Shown here one piece after another: positions 14,896 through 23,151 of a stretch of 34,611 nucleotides of DNA; within the stretch, counting starts at the first letter, position 1; every line of letters starts with the position of its first letter. Source of the stretch: an uncultured Clostridia bacterium (GTDB taxonomy: Bacteria > Bacillota_A > Clostridia > TANB77 > CAG-508); assembly GCA_934130705.1 (NCBI GenBank), contig CAKOYL010000005.1, positions 1 through 34,611 on the forward strand, in the 5' to 3' direction. The position numbers and the translations under genes were made by a program. The notes under the pieces are model-generated. The model made no database searches, was not told where the DNA came from, and saw only the letters and a program-made list of their open reading frames with translations.

Positions 14896-15324
14896 TTATT
14901 GTTCAATTTCTTCTTTTTCTTCTGGTTTTATAGCATAATCAATTGCAATATCTTCTACTTGTTGAATTAATTCGTCCAAAATCACGTTAAATTTTGATGT
15001 TTTTTCAAGATTATTAAATTTTATTGTTTCTATGTCTTCCAATAAGCAATCTCTTAAAGCAGAGTTATAATATCTGTTATCCATTTCAATTCTATAAGCA
15101 ATGTTTTCAAGTGTATCTAAGTCATATTCATTAAGTTTATTCAGTTCATTTATTAATGTTTGTGTATTGGTTATTTTTTCATATTTACTCAATATATCTT
15201 TTTGTTTTATTTCATTTCTGAAATCTTTAAATTGTTCTATAAAACTATCTATTTCATCTAAATTATAATTACATACTTTTAATATTTGAATATTGATTCC
15301 ACTAAATCTTTGATTATCTATCAT
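14896..15324 (-). CDS. Hypothetical protein, 142 aa
   Basis: A helical, acidic protein starting MIDNQRFSGINIQILKVCNY. Helices such as NLDEIDSFIEQFKDFRNEIKQ suggest a coiled-coil or bundle. Not recognised, although DTLENIAYRIEMDN-like text recurs in proteins of clostridial conjugative elements. The start overlaps the upstream stop as ATGA (15321-15324), with GGGAACAGGA as ribosome binding site, so it is translationally coupled. Confidence 0.65.
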   Translation of the reverse strand: MIDNQRFSGINIQILKVCNYNLDEIDSFIEQFKDFRNEIKQKDILSKYEKITNTQTLINELNKLNEYDLDTLENIAYRIEMDNRYYNSALRDCLLEDIETIKFNNLEKTSKFNVILDELIQQVEDIAIDYAIKPEEKEEIEQ

Positions 15325-15722
15325 TCCTGTTCCCACTCTTCTGCTTCCTCCATTATATCTTCTATACTTTTTTTCTCATACGATTTTATATACTCTTCTA
15401 AGCAATTTTTTAGCATTTCTTTTTCTTCTGGTTTTGGTAAATATTTATAATATTTTCTATCATCATCTAAAACAGCTACAATATTTATCTCGCAATTATC
15501 TGTTTTAGGATTGTAGTCTAAATATACATCATAGTAATCTTCATCATAATTTAATTCTTTTAGTCCAAAATTTTTTTCAACCTGTCCTGCGTCCATAGTT
15601 AAAAGGGCATTAATAACACCATTTTCTACTAAAATCCCATCTTCAAACCATACTTCTTTTTCTTTAATGCTTTTACTTGAATCTATAATTATCATATCTT
15701 TATCTTTTGAATTATCTAACAT
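15321..15722 (-). CDS. DUF6329-like element protein, 133 aa
   Basis: The central part (GVINALLTMDAGQVEKNFGL, then KELNYDEDYYDVYLDYNPKTD) and the end (PKPEEKEMLKNCLEEY, SIEDIMEEAEE) resemble a small family found on clostridial integrative elements that I remember as DUF6329 (alternating MDAG-V-xxFGL, D.DYY..Y and a C-terminal helix). Function unknown. ATG 15722 has AGAGGTG 7 nt upstream and is preferred over upstream in-frame Mets, which lie inside the preceding gene. It is coupled to the next gene by an ATGA overlap. Confidence 0.65.
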   Translation of the reverse strand: MLDNSKDKDMIIIDSSKSIKEKEVWFEDGILVENGVINALLTMDAGQVEKNFGLKELNYDEDYYDVYLDYNPKTDNCEINIVAVLDDDRKYYKYLPKPEEKEMLKNCLEEYIKSYEKKSIEDIMEEAEEWEQE

Positions 15723-15732
15723 ATTTACACCT

Positions 15733-16515
15733 CTATACTTCTTGCTCATCTTTTGTTTTTTCATATTCTAATATTTTCTCTTTATATTTATTAGCCTCTT
15801 CAATAACCAATAATTTATTTTCTGGACTTATTTCTTTATTTTGCTCTGTAAATTCAATAACTTCATCTAAATATTCGTTTATTTCATCAATTTTCCCATA
15901 ATAAAAAGAAGATGTATAATCTGTATATTCATATTTTCCATTGTCCTTATACCAATCATAATACTTTTGATAGATGGAAACTCCTAAATCTCCTAAGTTC
16001 TTTTGAATCATAGGTATGTTATCATCTCCAATGGTAATAGGGATTCCAAAATGATAAAATAAAATTTTCTCAATATCATTTATAGTTTTTCTATAGCAAT
16101 ACCTACGAAAAAAATCTTCAATCTTGTTCTTGTCTACTACTAAATTGATTTTTTTTGTTTCATTATTATAATCAAATTCAGGATATTTCTTTATAATTTC
16201 TTCTTCCAATTCTAAACTTTTTTTATCTACAGTAAACATTGAATATTCGCCTAATAAGTCTTTATACTTATTTTCAAAATTATTCATAGCAAGAGTCATT
16301 ACTGAATAGAGTTTTTCACACTCAAAACTAGTTTGATGAGTGTCATAATTTATTTTTGCCATTATATATGTATTTAATTCTTCATCATTTTTATAGGTAG
16401 AATACAAATATGCTAATCCATCATATTTATTCCCATCTTTGTGTATATACGCATACATAATATCTATATCTAATTTACTAAAATTAAGATCTTTTTTCTT
16501 TGTCATATTATTCAT
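15733..16515 (-). CDS. Hypothetical element protein, 260 aa
   Basis: Not recognised. It starts MNNMTKKKDLNFSKLDIDIM and contains YAYIHKDGNKYDGLAYLYS, then long helices, ending in a Lys/Glu-rich coiled segment (KLLVIEEANKYKEKILEYEKTKDE). No membrane segment. The start has AAAAGGA about 9 nt upstream; Met4 is a possible alternative. It follows the small acidic gene by 58 bp within the same operon. Confidence 0.65.
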   Translation of the reverse strand: MNNMTKKKDLNFSKLDIDIMYAYIHKDGNKYDGLAYLYSTYKNDEELNTYIMAKINYDTHQTSFECEKLYSVMTLAMNNFENKYKDLLGEYSMFTVDKKSLELEEEIIKKYPEFDYNNETKKINLVVDKNKIEDFFRRYCYRKTINDIEKILFYHFGIPITIGDDNIPMIQKNLGDLGVSIYQKYYDWYKDNGKYEYTDYTSSFYYGKIDEINEYLDEVIEFTEQNKEISPENKLLVIEEANKYKEKILEYEKTKDEQEV

Positions 16516-16573
16516 AATTATTTTCCTTTTTCATTTGTTTTTTAGCTTCAATTGTAAAAATGAAATATCACAA

Positions 16574-16786
16574 CTATCTAATTTCTTCATTTATTTCTTC
16601 TTTTTTGCCCTCAATTTTTTCTTCACAATAATTTTCTAAATAAAATTGTATTTTCTCTGCTAATTCTTTTATATTATTAAATCCATAACTTGCTCCTGAT
16701 GATGATTCTTCAGCAATATATAGTTCTTTTTCTTTTGGAAAAATTTCCAAAGTTATTATTAGTTCTTCTTCTTCCTCTTCTTCCAT
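16574..16786 (-). CDS. Small acidic protein, 70 aa
   Basis: Starts MEEEEEEELIITLEIFPKEK and includes SSSGASYGFNNIKELAEKIQFYLENY. The N-terminal poly-Glu is followed by a strand, a Gly/Ser turn and a helix, so it may be a small alpha/beta domain. Not recognised. The start at 16786 lies one base after the stop of the SpoVG-like gene and uses AAGGAGAAAGATAAA, the 3' end of that gene, as ribosome binding site; the longer open frame upstream overlaps that gene and is not used. Confidence 0.6.
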   Translation of the reverse strand: MEEEEEEELIITLEIFPKEKELYIAEESSSGASYGFNNIKELAEKIQFYLENYCEEKIEGKKEEINEEIR

Positions 16787-16787
16787 T

Positions 16788-17411
16788 TTATCTTTCTCCT
16801 TCTTCAATTTCTTGTTCTTTTGCTGATTCATCAAATTCTTTTGCTATTAGTTTTTCTTGATATAAATTTATGGCTTGTTCTGTTAGTTTTTCTCTTAGTT
16901 CTACATTTGTAGGATAAAACATATCCTTATATTCCTCATCTTTTGTCTTTCTATTAGGAAATTGTAGATATAATTTTCCGTCATTACTTTCATTTAATCT
17001 TATATCTTTTAAATAGATTCCATTCGTTTCAAGACTTACTATTGCTTTTGTCTTTTTTGACTGATCTTTTAATGGATTAGCTTGTGTTACAGTTACCCCT
17101 GATTTTTCAACATTAATATCTGGTACTTCAAATTCTCCTTTTTCTTTTTTATCTTTATATGCTTGAAATAATGTATCACTAATCTTTTTAAATACATCAT
17201 TATCTGCATACATTAATCTTGTTGTAATTAATTCATCTGTTGATTTCTTTTTGAATTTTCTGTCTGGGAATTGTAAATACAAGTTTCCATTTTCACTTTC
17301 GTTTACTCTAATCCAATCAATTTTCATTCCATCTACTTCTAATGAAGCAACAGCTTTAATTTCTATGTCCTCATTTTTTACTAAGCCTAATGACTTTACT
17401 TTAATACTCAT
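16788..17411 (-). CDS. Tandem SpoVG-like protein, 207 aa
   Basis: Two SpoVG-like domains in one chain. Domain 1 (about 17-88): IEIKAVASLEVDGMKIDWIRVNESENGNL..., LQFPDRK. Domain 2 (about 120-188): TKAIVSLETNGIYLKDIRL..., LYLQFPNRKTKDEEYKDMFYPTN, ending in an amphipathic helix. Both fit the SpoVG plan (KAxASLxxD...I.DIRxI...G..ф.MP.R...D....FPxN). Authentic SpoVG is about 90 aa, single-domain, and an RNA/DNA-binding regulator. A link (VEKSGVTVTQANPLKDQ) joins them. The start has AGGAGGTAAAAAT. It is the first gene of the operon, preceded by repeat copy B and a terminator-like leader hairpin. A nucleic-acid-binding regulator is likely. Confidence 0.8.
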   Translation of the reverse strand: MSIKVKSLGLVKNEDIEIKAVASLEVDGMKIDWIRVNESENGNLYLQFPDRKFKKKSTDELITTRLMYADNDVFKKISDTLFQAYKDKKEKGEFEVPDINVEKSGVTVTQANPLKDQSKKTKAIVSLETNGIYLKDIRLNESNDGKLYLQFPNRKTKDEEYKDMFYPTNVELREKLTEQAINLYQEKLIAKEFDESAKEQEIEEGER

Positions 17412-17435
17412 ATTTTTACCTCCTAAAATCTTTAT

Positions 17436-17477
17436 AAAAAAAATAGAGAAAAGAATTTACTCTCTTTCTCTATTTTT
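17436..17477 (-). terminator. Terminator-like hairpin in the leader of the SpoVG-like operon
   Basis: On the minus strand AAAAATAGAGAAAGA (from 17477) pairs with TCTTTTCTCTATTTTT (to 17439), with one bulged base, followed by eight Ts (17443-17436). It ends only 24 bp before the start codon at 17411, leaving no room for a promoter, so transcripts of this operon must read through it. Confidence 0.7.
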
Positions 17478-17512
17478 GTGATAATATCATTTTAACATTA
17501 AAAAAATTTAAT

Positions 17513-17547
17513 GTATACTGCAGGATTTTGCAATGTTTTTGCAAAAT
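17513..17547 (-). repeat. 35-nt dispersed repeat, copy B
   Basis: GTATACTGCAG, G, ATTTTGCAA, TG, TTTTTGCAAAA, T on the plus strand. It begins 11 nt after the stop of the XRE regulator gene and lies about 100 bp upstream of the SpoVG-like operon. See copies A and C. Confidence 0.85.
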
Positions 17548-17558
17548 TTTATGTATAT

Positions 17559-17915
17559 TTATTTTCCTTTATTTGATAAGAACTTAGCTGAATTGATTGC
17601 AAAATCTAAAAATATAGATTCTTTCTTTTCATCTACAGTTTCTAGTATATTTTTTAGCTCATCAAATTTTATATTATTCTTTGTTTTTATATCTTTAACA
17701 TTATCTAGTACAAAATAATCTAAACTTGTTTTTAATGCAATTGATATTTTTATCATTGTTTCTAAACTCATTTTCCTTCTACCATTCTCAATGTCAGATA
17801 TAAAAGAAGCTGATACATTAATGTCATTTGCTAAATTCTCCTGCGTTACTTTTAAAAAATTTCTTCTTTCACGTATTTTATTACCTACATCTTCATAATT
17901 TACTGTTACTTCCAT
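17559..17915 (-). CDS. XRE-family transcriptional regulator, 118 aa
   Basis: The N-terminal lambda-repressor-like HTH domain (about 11-68) is clear: GNKIRERRNFLKVTQENLANDINVSASFISDIENGRRKMSLETMIKISIALKTSLDYF. The C-terminal 48 residues are a short helical tail, so there is no peptidase or sensor domain. The start has AAAGG 12 nt upstream. It is a strong candidate for binding repeat copies A-C, being encoded immediately next to copy B, and would then control the integration, SpoVG-like and adhesin operons (inference). XRE regulators typically repress excision and transfer in integrative elements. Confidence 0.9.
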   Translation of the reverse strand: MEVTVNYEDVGNKIRERRNFLKVTQENLANDINVSASFISDIENGRRKMSLETMIKISIALKTSLDYFVLDNVKDIKTKNNIKFDELKNILETVDEKKESIFLDFAINSAKFLSNKGK

Positions 17916-18028
17916 AAAATATCAACCTTTCTCATATCCTATATTTAGTATCAGTATATTATTTTTCGACAAATTTTTTAATAACCTGTTAGCCTTATAT
18001 GCTCGCCAATAGTTACAGTTTCAAAAAA

Positions 18029-18817
18029 CTATATAATCATATCTTCTTCATCTTTTTCCAATGCTACATTTTTTACTTCTATTATTTCGTCTATATTATC
18101 CAAATCTTTTATTAGTTTATCATACAATTTATCAGTTATTTGTTCTACTATTTTGTCATAGCTTTTATTTCTAAAATCAATATTTAATAATACATATATA
18201 TTATTATTTAACGCCATTATTTGTTCTACATTCTTTCTGCTTAAAACATTATATAAATCTTGACTTAACATTTCATTTGCGTAACTATCTTCTGTTCCTG
18301 AAAAAATATCTTGATCATCATTTGCCATATTTTCTTCGTACATTTCAATAACATTATCTAATTCACGTTTTATTGAAAATGGAATGATTAGCTTAGGATA
18401 AAAAAACTCTCTTACTTTCATACTAACATAGTTATGTAGTTGATTATTTAGATTATCATATTCTAATTTTAATTCTTTCTTTTCATTGTTTTCTTCTTTA
18501 AAATCCCAAAGTTTATATTCTAATGAATAGACATTACTTTTTAATTTTTTACATTTTTCATCTTCCCACAGCTTGTTCGTAATTACTTCTAGTTCTTTGA
18601 CTAATTTGTTTCCATTCTTTTGAAATCTTAAATATCCGTCTAGTCCACCTTCAACTAATTTTACTAATAATTCTGCTTTTCCATCTTCATTAAGTATTTT
18701 TGTTAATCCTGGATTTTCTTCACTAATAAAACTTTTTGGATATACATTATTACTTTCTATTCTCGAAAAAACCTTGTCATTTTTTATCACTATACTCTTT
18801 ACTATCTCATAACTCAT
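18029..18817 (-). CDS. Hypothetical element protein, 262 aa
   Basis: Not recognised. The N-terminal 60 residues look beta-rich (MSYEIVKSIVIKNDKVFSRI then SNNVYPKSF), the middle is helical and the end is acidic (EVKNVALEKDEEDMII). No membrane segment or enzyme motif. The start has AAGGAGGAATAACAAAT. It follows the next upstream gene by 18 bp and is the last gene of the 18-25 kb operon; the 113 bp between it and the XRE gene hold a possible promoter for the regulator. Confidence 0.65.
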   Translation of the reverse strand: MSYEIVKSIVIKNDKVFSRIESNNVYPKSFISEENPGLTKILNEDGKAELLVKLVEGGLDGYLRFQKNGNKLVKELEVITNKLWEDEKCKKLKSNVYSLEYKLWDFKEENNEKKELKLEYDNLNNQLHNYVSMKVREFFYPKLIIPFSIKRELDNVIEMYEENMANDDQDIFSGTEDSYANEMLSQDLYNVLSRKNVEQIMALNNNIYVLLNIDFRNKSYDKIVEQITDKLYDKLIKDLDNIDEIIEVKNVALEKDEEDMII

Positions 18818-18835
18818 ATTTGTTATTCCTCCTTT

Positions 18836-19810
18836 TTATTGACTCTCCAATTCTTCATCACTATTCAAGAAATACTCATTATCTAATGCGTCAATATAAT
18901 CAATTGTCAAGGTTTCAACTGATTGCCAAGTTAAGTCGTTAAATATTGTTTCCACAAAATCATTAAGTCTATATTTATTTTCATCTATTTTTGCTTTTTC
19001 ATAGGCTTCTTTTACTTTTTCATATATTGTCTGATATGTTTCATAATCTTCCCCTGGCTTACTTTTTTTGCTTATTTTGTCTGCTTGTCCTTCTGAAATA
19101 TAACAAATTCCATTTCTTCTATAAAAATTGCAAATATTTTTATAAATATGTCCTTCTTGAAAATATTCTTTTTTTACAGTTCCATCTTCTAATATTTCTC
19201 CAATTTTATTTTCTGGAATATCTAAATATCTTTTATAATATCCTTTATATCTTTTGTCATATTCCTTGCCTTTATATATAGTACAATTTTGATTTTTAGC
19301 TCCATAATCAGCTATGAACTTTATACATTCATTATAATCATTTGATTTAAACAAAACCTTATCTTTTAATGTTTTTTCTTGATTAGTAAAATGTTCCTGA
19401 ATATACTTATCATAAACATAGCCAGACCTTTTTAATGCTCTATTTATAGTTGCTTTTGTTACCTTGTCCCATTTCTTTCCAAAAGAGTAACATTGACCAT
19501 AAATATTAAAACAGTCTACTCTTGTTTGATATTTTAAAGTATCTACAGTTAAAATATGAGAACCTATTAGGAAATCATAAATATAAAATCTATATTCTTT
19601 TCCTTCTTTTAGCTCTTGATTATTTGAATTGCAGAAAAAATCATCTGATGAAAATATTGTATTTTTATATTCTCTGTAAATTTCTTCATCTGTAACTAGT
19701 TTATCAATAAAAGCTTGTTCATCATAACTAATATCTTTATTATGTAGTTGAAAATAATATCTTTGCTTTAACTCAACTAATTCATCTCTATTTAACTGAT
19801 ATACTGTCAT
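18836..19810 (-). CDS. Element protein with a conserved MTVYxLxRxEL N-terminal module, 324 aa
   Basis: Residues 1-60 (MTVYQLNRDELVELKQRYYF then SYDEQAFIDKLVTDEEIYREY ... SSDDFFC) match a module that normally stands alone as a small protein on clostridial conjugative elements. Here about 260 residues follow, basic and Tyr-rich, with no family I can name (IYGQCYSFGKKWDKVTKATINRALK; KRYKGYYKRYLDIPENKIGEI). The start overlaps the upstream stop as ATGA, so the long upstream open frame is not used. GAAGGGGAACAAG is the ribosome binding site. Function unknown. Confidence 0.7.
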   Translation of the reverse strand: MTVYQLNRDELVELKQRYYFQLHNKDISYDEQAFIDKLVTDEEIYREYKNTIFSSDDFFCNSNNQELKEGKEYRFYIYDFLIGSHILTVDTLKYQTRVDCFNIYGQCYSFGKKWDKVTKATINRALKRSGYVYDKYIQEHFTNQEKTLKDKVLFKSNDYNECIKFIADYGAKNQNCTIYKGKEYDKRYKGYYKRYLDIPENKIGEILEDGTVKKEYFQEGHIYKNICNFYRRNGICYISEGQADKISKKSKPGEDYETYQTIYEKVKEAYEKAKIDENKYRLNDFVETIFNDLTWQSVETLTIDYIDALDNEYFLNSDEELESQ

Positions 19811-20937
19811 ATTTCTTGTTCCCCTTCTTCTTCGGATTGATTTTTTTCTATTCCAATTTCGGTTTCTATACAACCATCTAATAATTTGTAATATTCATCT
19901 TTCAATTCTTTAATATCTCTCTCGGTTTTATATTTTTGAAAAAAGTTTTCTTCTATGCTTTGTATATTATAAATATTATCATATATATCATTTAAGTTTT
20001 TGTTTATTGTATCTGCATATAAAATATCTTCTTTTTGCGTCATATATGAATTTAATTTGTATGCCATTGCAATTCTTGGAATATCAAAATGTTTCATTTC
20101 ATAACCAATATCATTGTGAGATTGTAAAAATATTGAATATATATTTTTATCTTCCCATAAGATTGGATTTTTAAAATCATCATAATTTCCTTCGCAATTC
20201 CCTTTATTATCTAATGTTGTTAGAAATATGCAATCTCCACCATTTGTTAATCCATATAATCTTCCATTTTCATCTTTAAAACAATATTTATACTCTTTAC
20301 TAAACAACTCTACTAATTCTACTTTTATAGGTTCTTTTTTTAATCTCTCTTTACAAGTTTCAATTTTGTTAATAATAGTTTCAAAGTTTTTATTAAATTC
20401 GTAACCCCAATATTTATTCTTTTCATCATTAGCAAAATCTCCTAAATATAATACCATTCCAGAATAAACATTTTCAATTGGCTCTATTTTAAAAATATAT
20501 GTACTATAATTTTTTTCAGGATATTGTATTTTTGTTACGTTCATTGTAAAATCTTTATATTTGAAATTTCCTCTATCACATATATTAAGAATATAATCTC
20601 TTTTTATTTCTTGTGGATTATATAAATATGGATTGCCCTCACTATCTACCACATAAATTTCATCATTATATGTTATTTCTTTCACTTCTTCTATTGGAAG
20701 GAGTGAGTTTTTTACAAAACCAGAATGATAATAATTTTGTGCATTATTTGAAGCATTTTCAAACTCTTTTAATGTTTTTACACCATTAAATTCTTTAAGG
20801 ATTTCATCAAAGTTTTTATCACAGCTATCTCCTCTTTTGGAAAAGAAGGCAAATTCATTTTTATCTCCGTTAAATTCTGGCGTAGAATATAATTTTTTAG
20901 TTTTATTATCATAAAAATATACTTTTCTTCTAGTCAT
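19807..20937 (-). CDS. Hypothetical element protein, 376 aa
   Basis: Not recognised. Starts MTRRKVYFYDNKTKKLYSTP; several strand-turn units (YNDEIYVVDSEGNPYLYNP; YKYCFKDENGRLYGLTNGGDCIFL) suggest a repeated beta architecture with DENG/DSEG turns, followed by a helical C-terminus ending EEEGEQEI. The same DExGNLY-type unit occurs in the upstream gene (DEDGNLYCENG), hinting at a shared fold. ATG 20937 has GGAGG 6 nt before it, inside the end of the upstream gene (8-bp overlap). Confidence 0.65.
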   Translation of the reverse strand: MTRRKVYFYDNKTKKLYSTPEFNGDKNEFAFFSKRGDSCDKNFDEILKEFNGVKTLKEFENASNNAQNYYHSGFVKNSLLPIEEVKEITYNDEIYVVDSEGNPYLYNPQEIKRDYILNICDRGNFKYKDFTMNVTKIQYPEKNYSTYIFKIEPIENVYSGMVLYLGDFANDEKNKYWGYEFNKNFETIINKIETCKERLKKEPIKVELVELFSKEYKYCFKDENGRLYGLTNGGDCIFLTTLDNKGNCEGNYDDFKNPILWEDKNIYSIFLQSHNDIGYEMKHFDIPRIAMAYKLNSYMTQKEDILYADTINKNLNDIYDNIYNIQSIEENFFQKYKTERDIKELKDEYYKLLDGCIETEIGIEKNQSEEEGEQEI

Positions 20938-22072
20938 TATTTTCCTCCAATTCTTCAATATTGTCTTCTAATTCTCGCTCTTTATCATATCTATTCATAT
21001 CATTTGCTATAATCATATCTCTTGAGGCTCCTATTATTAAATTGCCCTCTTTATCTATGTTTTTTTCTATATCAATTTTGTTTAATTCACAGAATTTTTT
21101 TACTTCTTCTAATGAATATATTTTTGATATTATTTTTTTGTTTAATATTTCACAATCACAATTAAAACAGCAATCTCCTATTAAATCCACATCTAAATCT
21201 GATGGAATTTCATAATTTTCTACCAATAAATATTGATTTTCATATACACTGTTATTTAAGCTTAAATCACATTTAATTAAGTATTTATAATCCTGTTCTT
21301 CAAAATTGTGTTCTTTTAGCTTTTCTTCCATTTTTTCTTTATATTTTTCTATATCTGATAAGCTAATCCATTTTGGCTTGTCTTGATCTAAAAATGCTTC
21401 ATATATTTTCTTCATTTCGGCAATATGCTTATCAATGTCCTTGTAATATAAATGACCTAAAAATCCATTTCCATTTCCTAGAAAGTATTTACAATCTAAT
21501 TCTAGTCTACTTAACATCATATATTCATATTGATGGCTTTTTCGTCTTAAATAGTTAGGATCATCTTTTGGATTATTAATTAATTCGTATCTTTCTATAT
21601 CTTCAACATTACCTAGTGGCTCTCCAAAGTCCTTTGTGCAATACATTAAATTAACATCTCCTATATTATAATTTCCATTTTCACAATATAAGTTTCCATC
21701 TTCATCTTCATAATAATAATTATCGTTTTCTTCGTATTTATATATTAATTTAATTTTGCTATTTAGATATTCTTCTATGTTATTGTATTTATTTTTTATA
21801 TTAATATTTTCGTTAAAGTCATTTAAAATATGTAAAATTGCTTTTTCTAAACTTGTATATCTCCTTCCCCACGTTTCATCTGTTCCTATTCTTTTTCCTT
21901 CTAATGAAAATATAAATGGAGAATATTTTTTTTCTTCTCTTCTTAAGGTTAGATTCCAAATGTTTTCATTATCATTTTTATATATAAAATTCACTTTTTC
22001 TCCAATTTTAAAATCATTTTTTCGTTCTAATAATTGTTTTATAAATTTTTTATTTAAAACAGTTTCGTTCAT
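20930..22072 (-). CDS. LPD11-domain element protein, 380 aa
   Basis: Residues about 181-250 (QYEYMMLSRLELDCKYFLGNGN, then IDKHIAEMKKIYEAF, KPKWISLSDIEKYKEKM) match the large polyvalent protein-associated domain LPD11, with its L.RL..DC.YFLGNG signature and the trailing KPxWxxxxxIxxY helix. LPD domains usually sit inside multi-kilobase polyvalent proteins of phages and conjugative elements; here the domain is in a mid-sized separate protein. The rest includes a DEDGNLYCENG beta unit and a Cys cluster GDCCFNCDCE that could bind metal. The start has GGAGGTATGTAA. Probable accessory function on entry into a new host (inference). Confidence 0.75.
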   Translation of the reverse strand: MNETVLNKKFIKQLLERKNDFKIGEKVNFIYKNDNENIWNLTLRREEKKYSPFIFSLEGKRIGTDETWGRRYTSLEKAILHILNDFNENINIKNKYNNIEEYLNSKIKLIYKYEENDNYYYEDEDGNLYCENGNYNIGDVNLMYCTKDFGEPLGNVEDIERYELINNPKDDPNYLRRKSHQYEYMMLSRLELDCKYFLGNGNGFLGHLYYKDIDKHIAEMKKIYEAFLDQDKPKWISLSDIEKYKEKMEEKLKEHNFEEQDYKYLIKCDLSLNNSVYENQYLLVENYEIPSDLDVDLIGDCCFNCDCEILNKKIISKIYSLEEVKKFCELNKIDIEKNIDKEGNLIIGASRDMIIANDMNRYDKERELEDNIEELEENND

Positions 22073-22089
22073 TTACATACCTCCAATAA

Positions 22090-22512
22090 TTATTTAAAAA
22101 TTACAACCATACTCGGAAATGGAGCAGGATTTTTCCCATCATTAAATTTTAATCTTCCTCTAATAAACCTAATTTCCTGCTTATGATATATATAATCGTG
22201 AAAATAGCTTGTATCAGTTCTTGCAGGAATAAGCATAACAATAAAAGTATTGTTAAACTTATTTTCATCATAGCATTTCTTAACCCAATATGATATTTTT
22301 CTTCCATACGGTGGATTACAAAATACTCTTTCTCCTTTCCAACTTTTTAATAGTCCATTGTCTTCTTTAGTATAAAATTTGTTGCATTTAGCATTCTCAT
22401 TTGTAGCACAAGGATCAAGCGTAAACTTAAACTCTTTATTTAGCTCCTCAAAAAATTTTATTGGTGTAGCCCATTCTTCTGTGTTACTTGTCATCATTCC
22501 TTTATTTATCAT
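22090..22512 (-). CDS. Phage/element-type DNA N6-adenine methyltransferase (Dam family PF05869)
   Basis: A 140-aa methyltransferase with the family pattern: WATPIKFFEELNKEFKFTLDPCA (SAM-binding), then FCNPPYGRKISYWVKK with catalytic NPPY (66-69), and MLIPARTDTSYFHDYI and IRFIRGRLKFNDGKNPAPFPSMVVIF at the end. Small single-domain members are common on phages and integrative elements and act alone. The start at 22512 has AAAAAGGA about 11 nt upstream. No restriction partner is adjacent. Likely hides the element from host restriction or affects its regulation. Confidence 0.9.
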   Translation of the reverse strand: MINKGMMTSNTEEWATPIKFFEELNKEFKFTLDPCATNENAKCNKFYTKEDNGLLKSWKGERVFCNPPYGRKISYWVKKCYDENKFNNTFIVMLIPARTDTSYFHDYIYHKQEIRFIRGRLKFNDGKNPAPFPSMVVIFK

Positions 22513-22555
22513 TTGTATTTTTCCTTTTTACATTATTTGTTTTTAATATAATTTT

Positions 22556-23134
22556 TCATATTGATTCTTCATTTTCTTCCTCAATCTTTAAATTTATGCT
22601 TTTCCCATAAATTTCTTCCATTCTTTGTACTTCTTCTGGACTTGGTATCAATGCTTTTGATAAATGTCTAAGATATTCTTTAATATCGCCATTATAAAAA
22701 TCTATTTTAATAAGCATTTCTTTTATAGCTTCTTGTTCTTTTTCTGATGTACTTTTTATATTAGCTAAAACATTTTCATACGAAAAATCCATTGATATTC
22801 CCTTTTTAGAGCTTTTAAATGTTTCTGAAATATCAATTTCTTTTTCTTCTATAAAAGTATTTAACCATATTTCAAATGGTGTTTCTTTTTCTCCTTTATA
22901 GCAGTTTCCTTTATATACCCAACCTTTGTTTTCTTTTGCAAATGTCATATATGTACTCTTTCCATCAATAAAATTTTGTGGTTCTCCCATTTGCATTAAA
23001 TAAGTATTATCAGTTTTTGGAATTTCCAGGTTTCTAAAATATTCAACAACATCTTCTCCAACTATATCTCCTGGTAAAAAGAAAATGTCAAAACTATCTA
23101 TATCGGAATTTATCCAGTCTTTCATTGTTTTCAT
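22556..23134 (-). CDS. Two-part element protein sharing a module with the 13.8-kb gene, 192 aa
   Basis: Residues 87-164 (FEIWLNTFIEEKEIDISETF ... SYENVLANIK ... MLIKIDFYNGDIKEYLRHL) are homologous to the N-terminus of the protein at 13797-14885. The first 85 residues (MKTMKDWINSDIDSFDIFFL onward, with GDIVGEDVVEYF and YMTFAKENKGWVYKGNCYKGE) form a separate region with a few Trp/Tyr. Function unknown. GGAGG lies 6 nt before the start, and the gene sits between the ArdC and Dam-like genes in the anti-restriction operon, which hints at a related role. Confidence 0.7.
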   Translation of the reverse strand: MKTMKDWINSDIDSFDIFFLPGDIVGEDVVEYFRNLEIPKTDNTYLMQMGEPQNFIDGKSTYMTFAKENKGWVYKGNCYKGEKETPFEIWLNTFIEEKEIDISETFKSSKKGISMDFSYENVLANIKSTSEKEQEAIKEMLIKIDFYNGDIKEYLRHLSKALIPSPEEVQRMEEIYGKSINLKIEEENEESI

Positions 23135-23151
23135 ATTGTACCTCCACTTAA

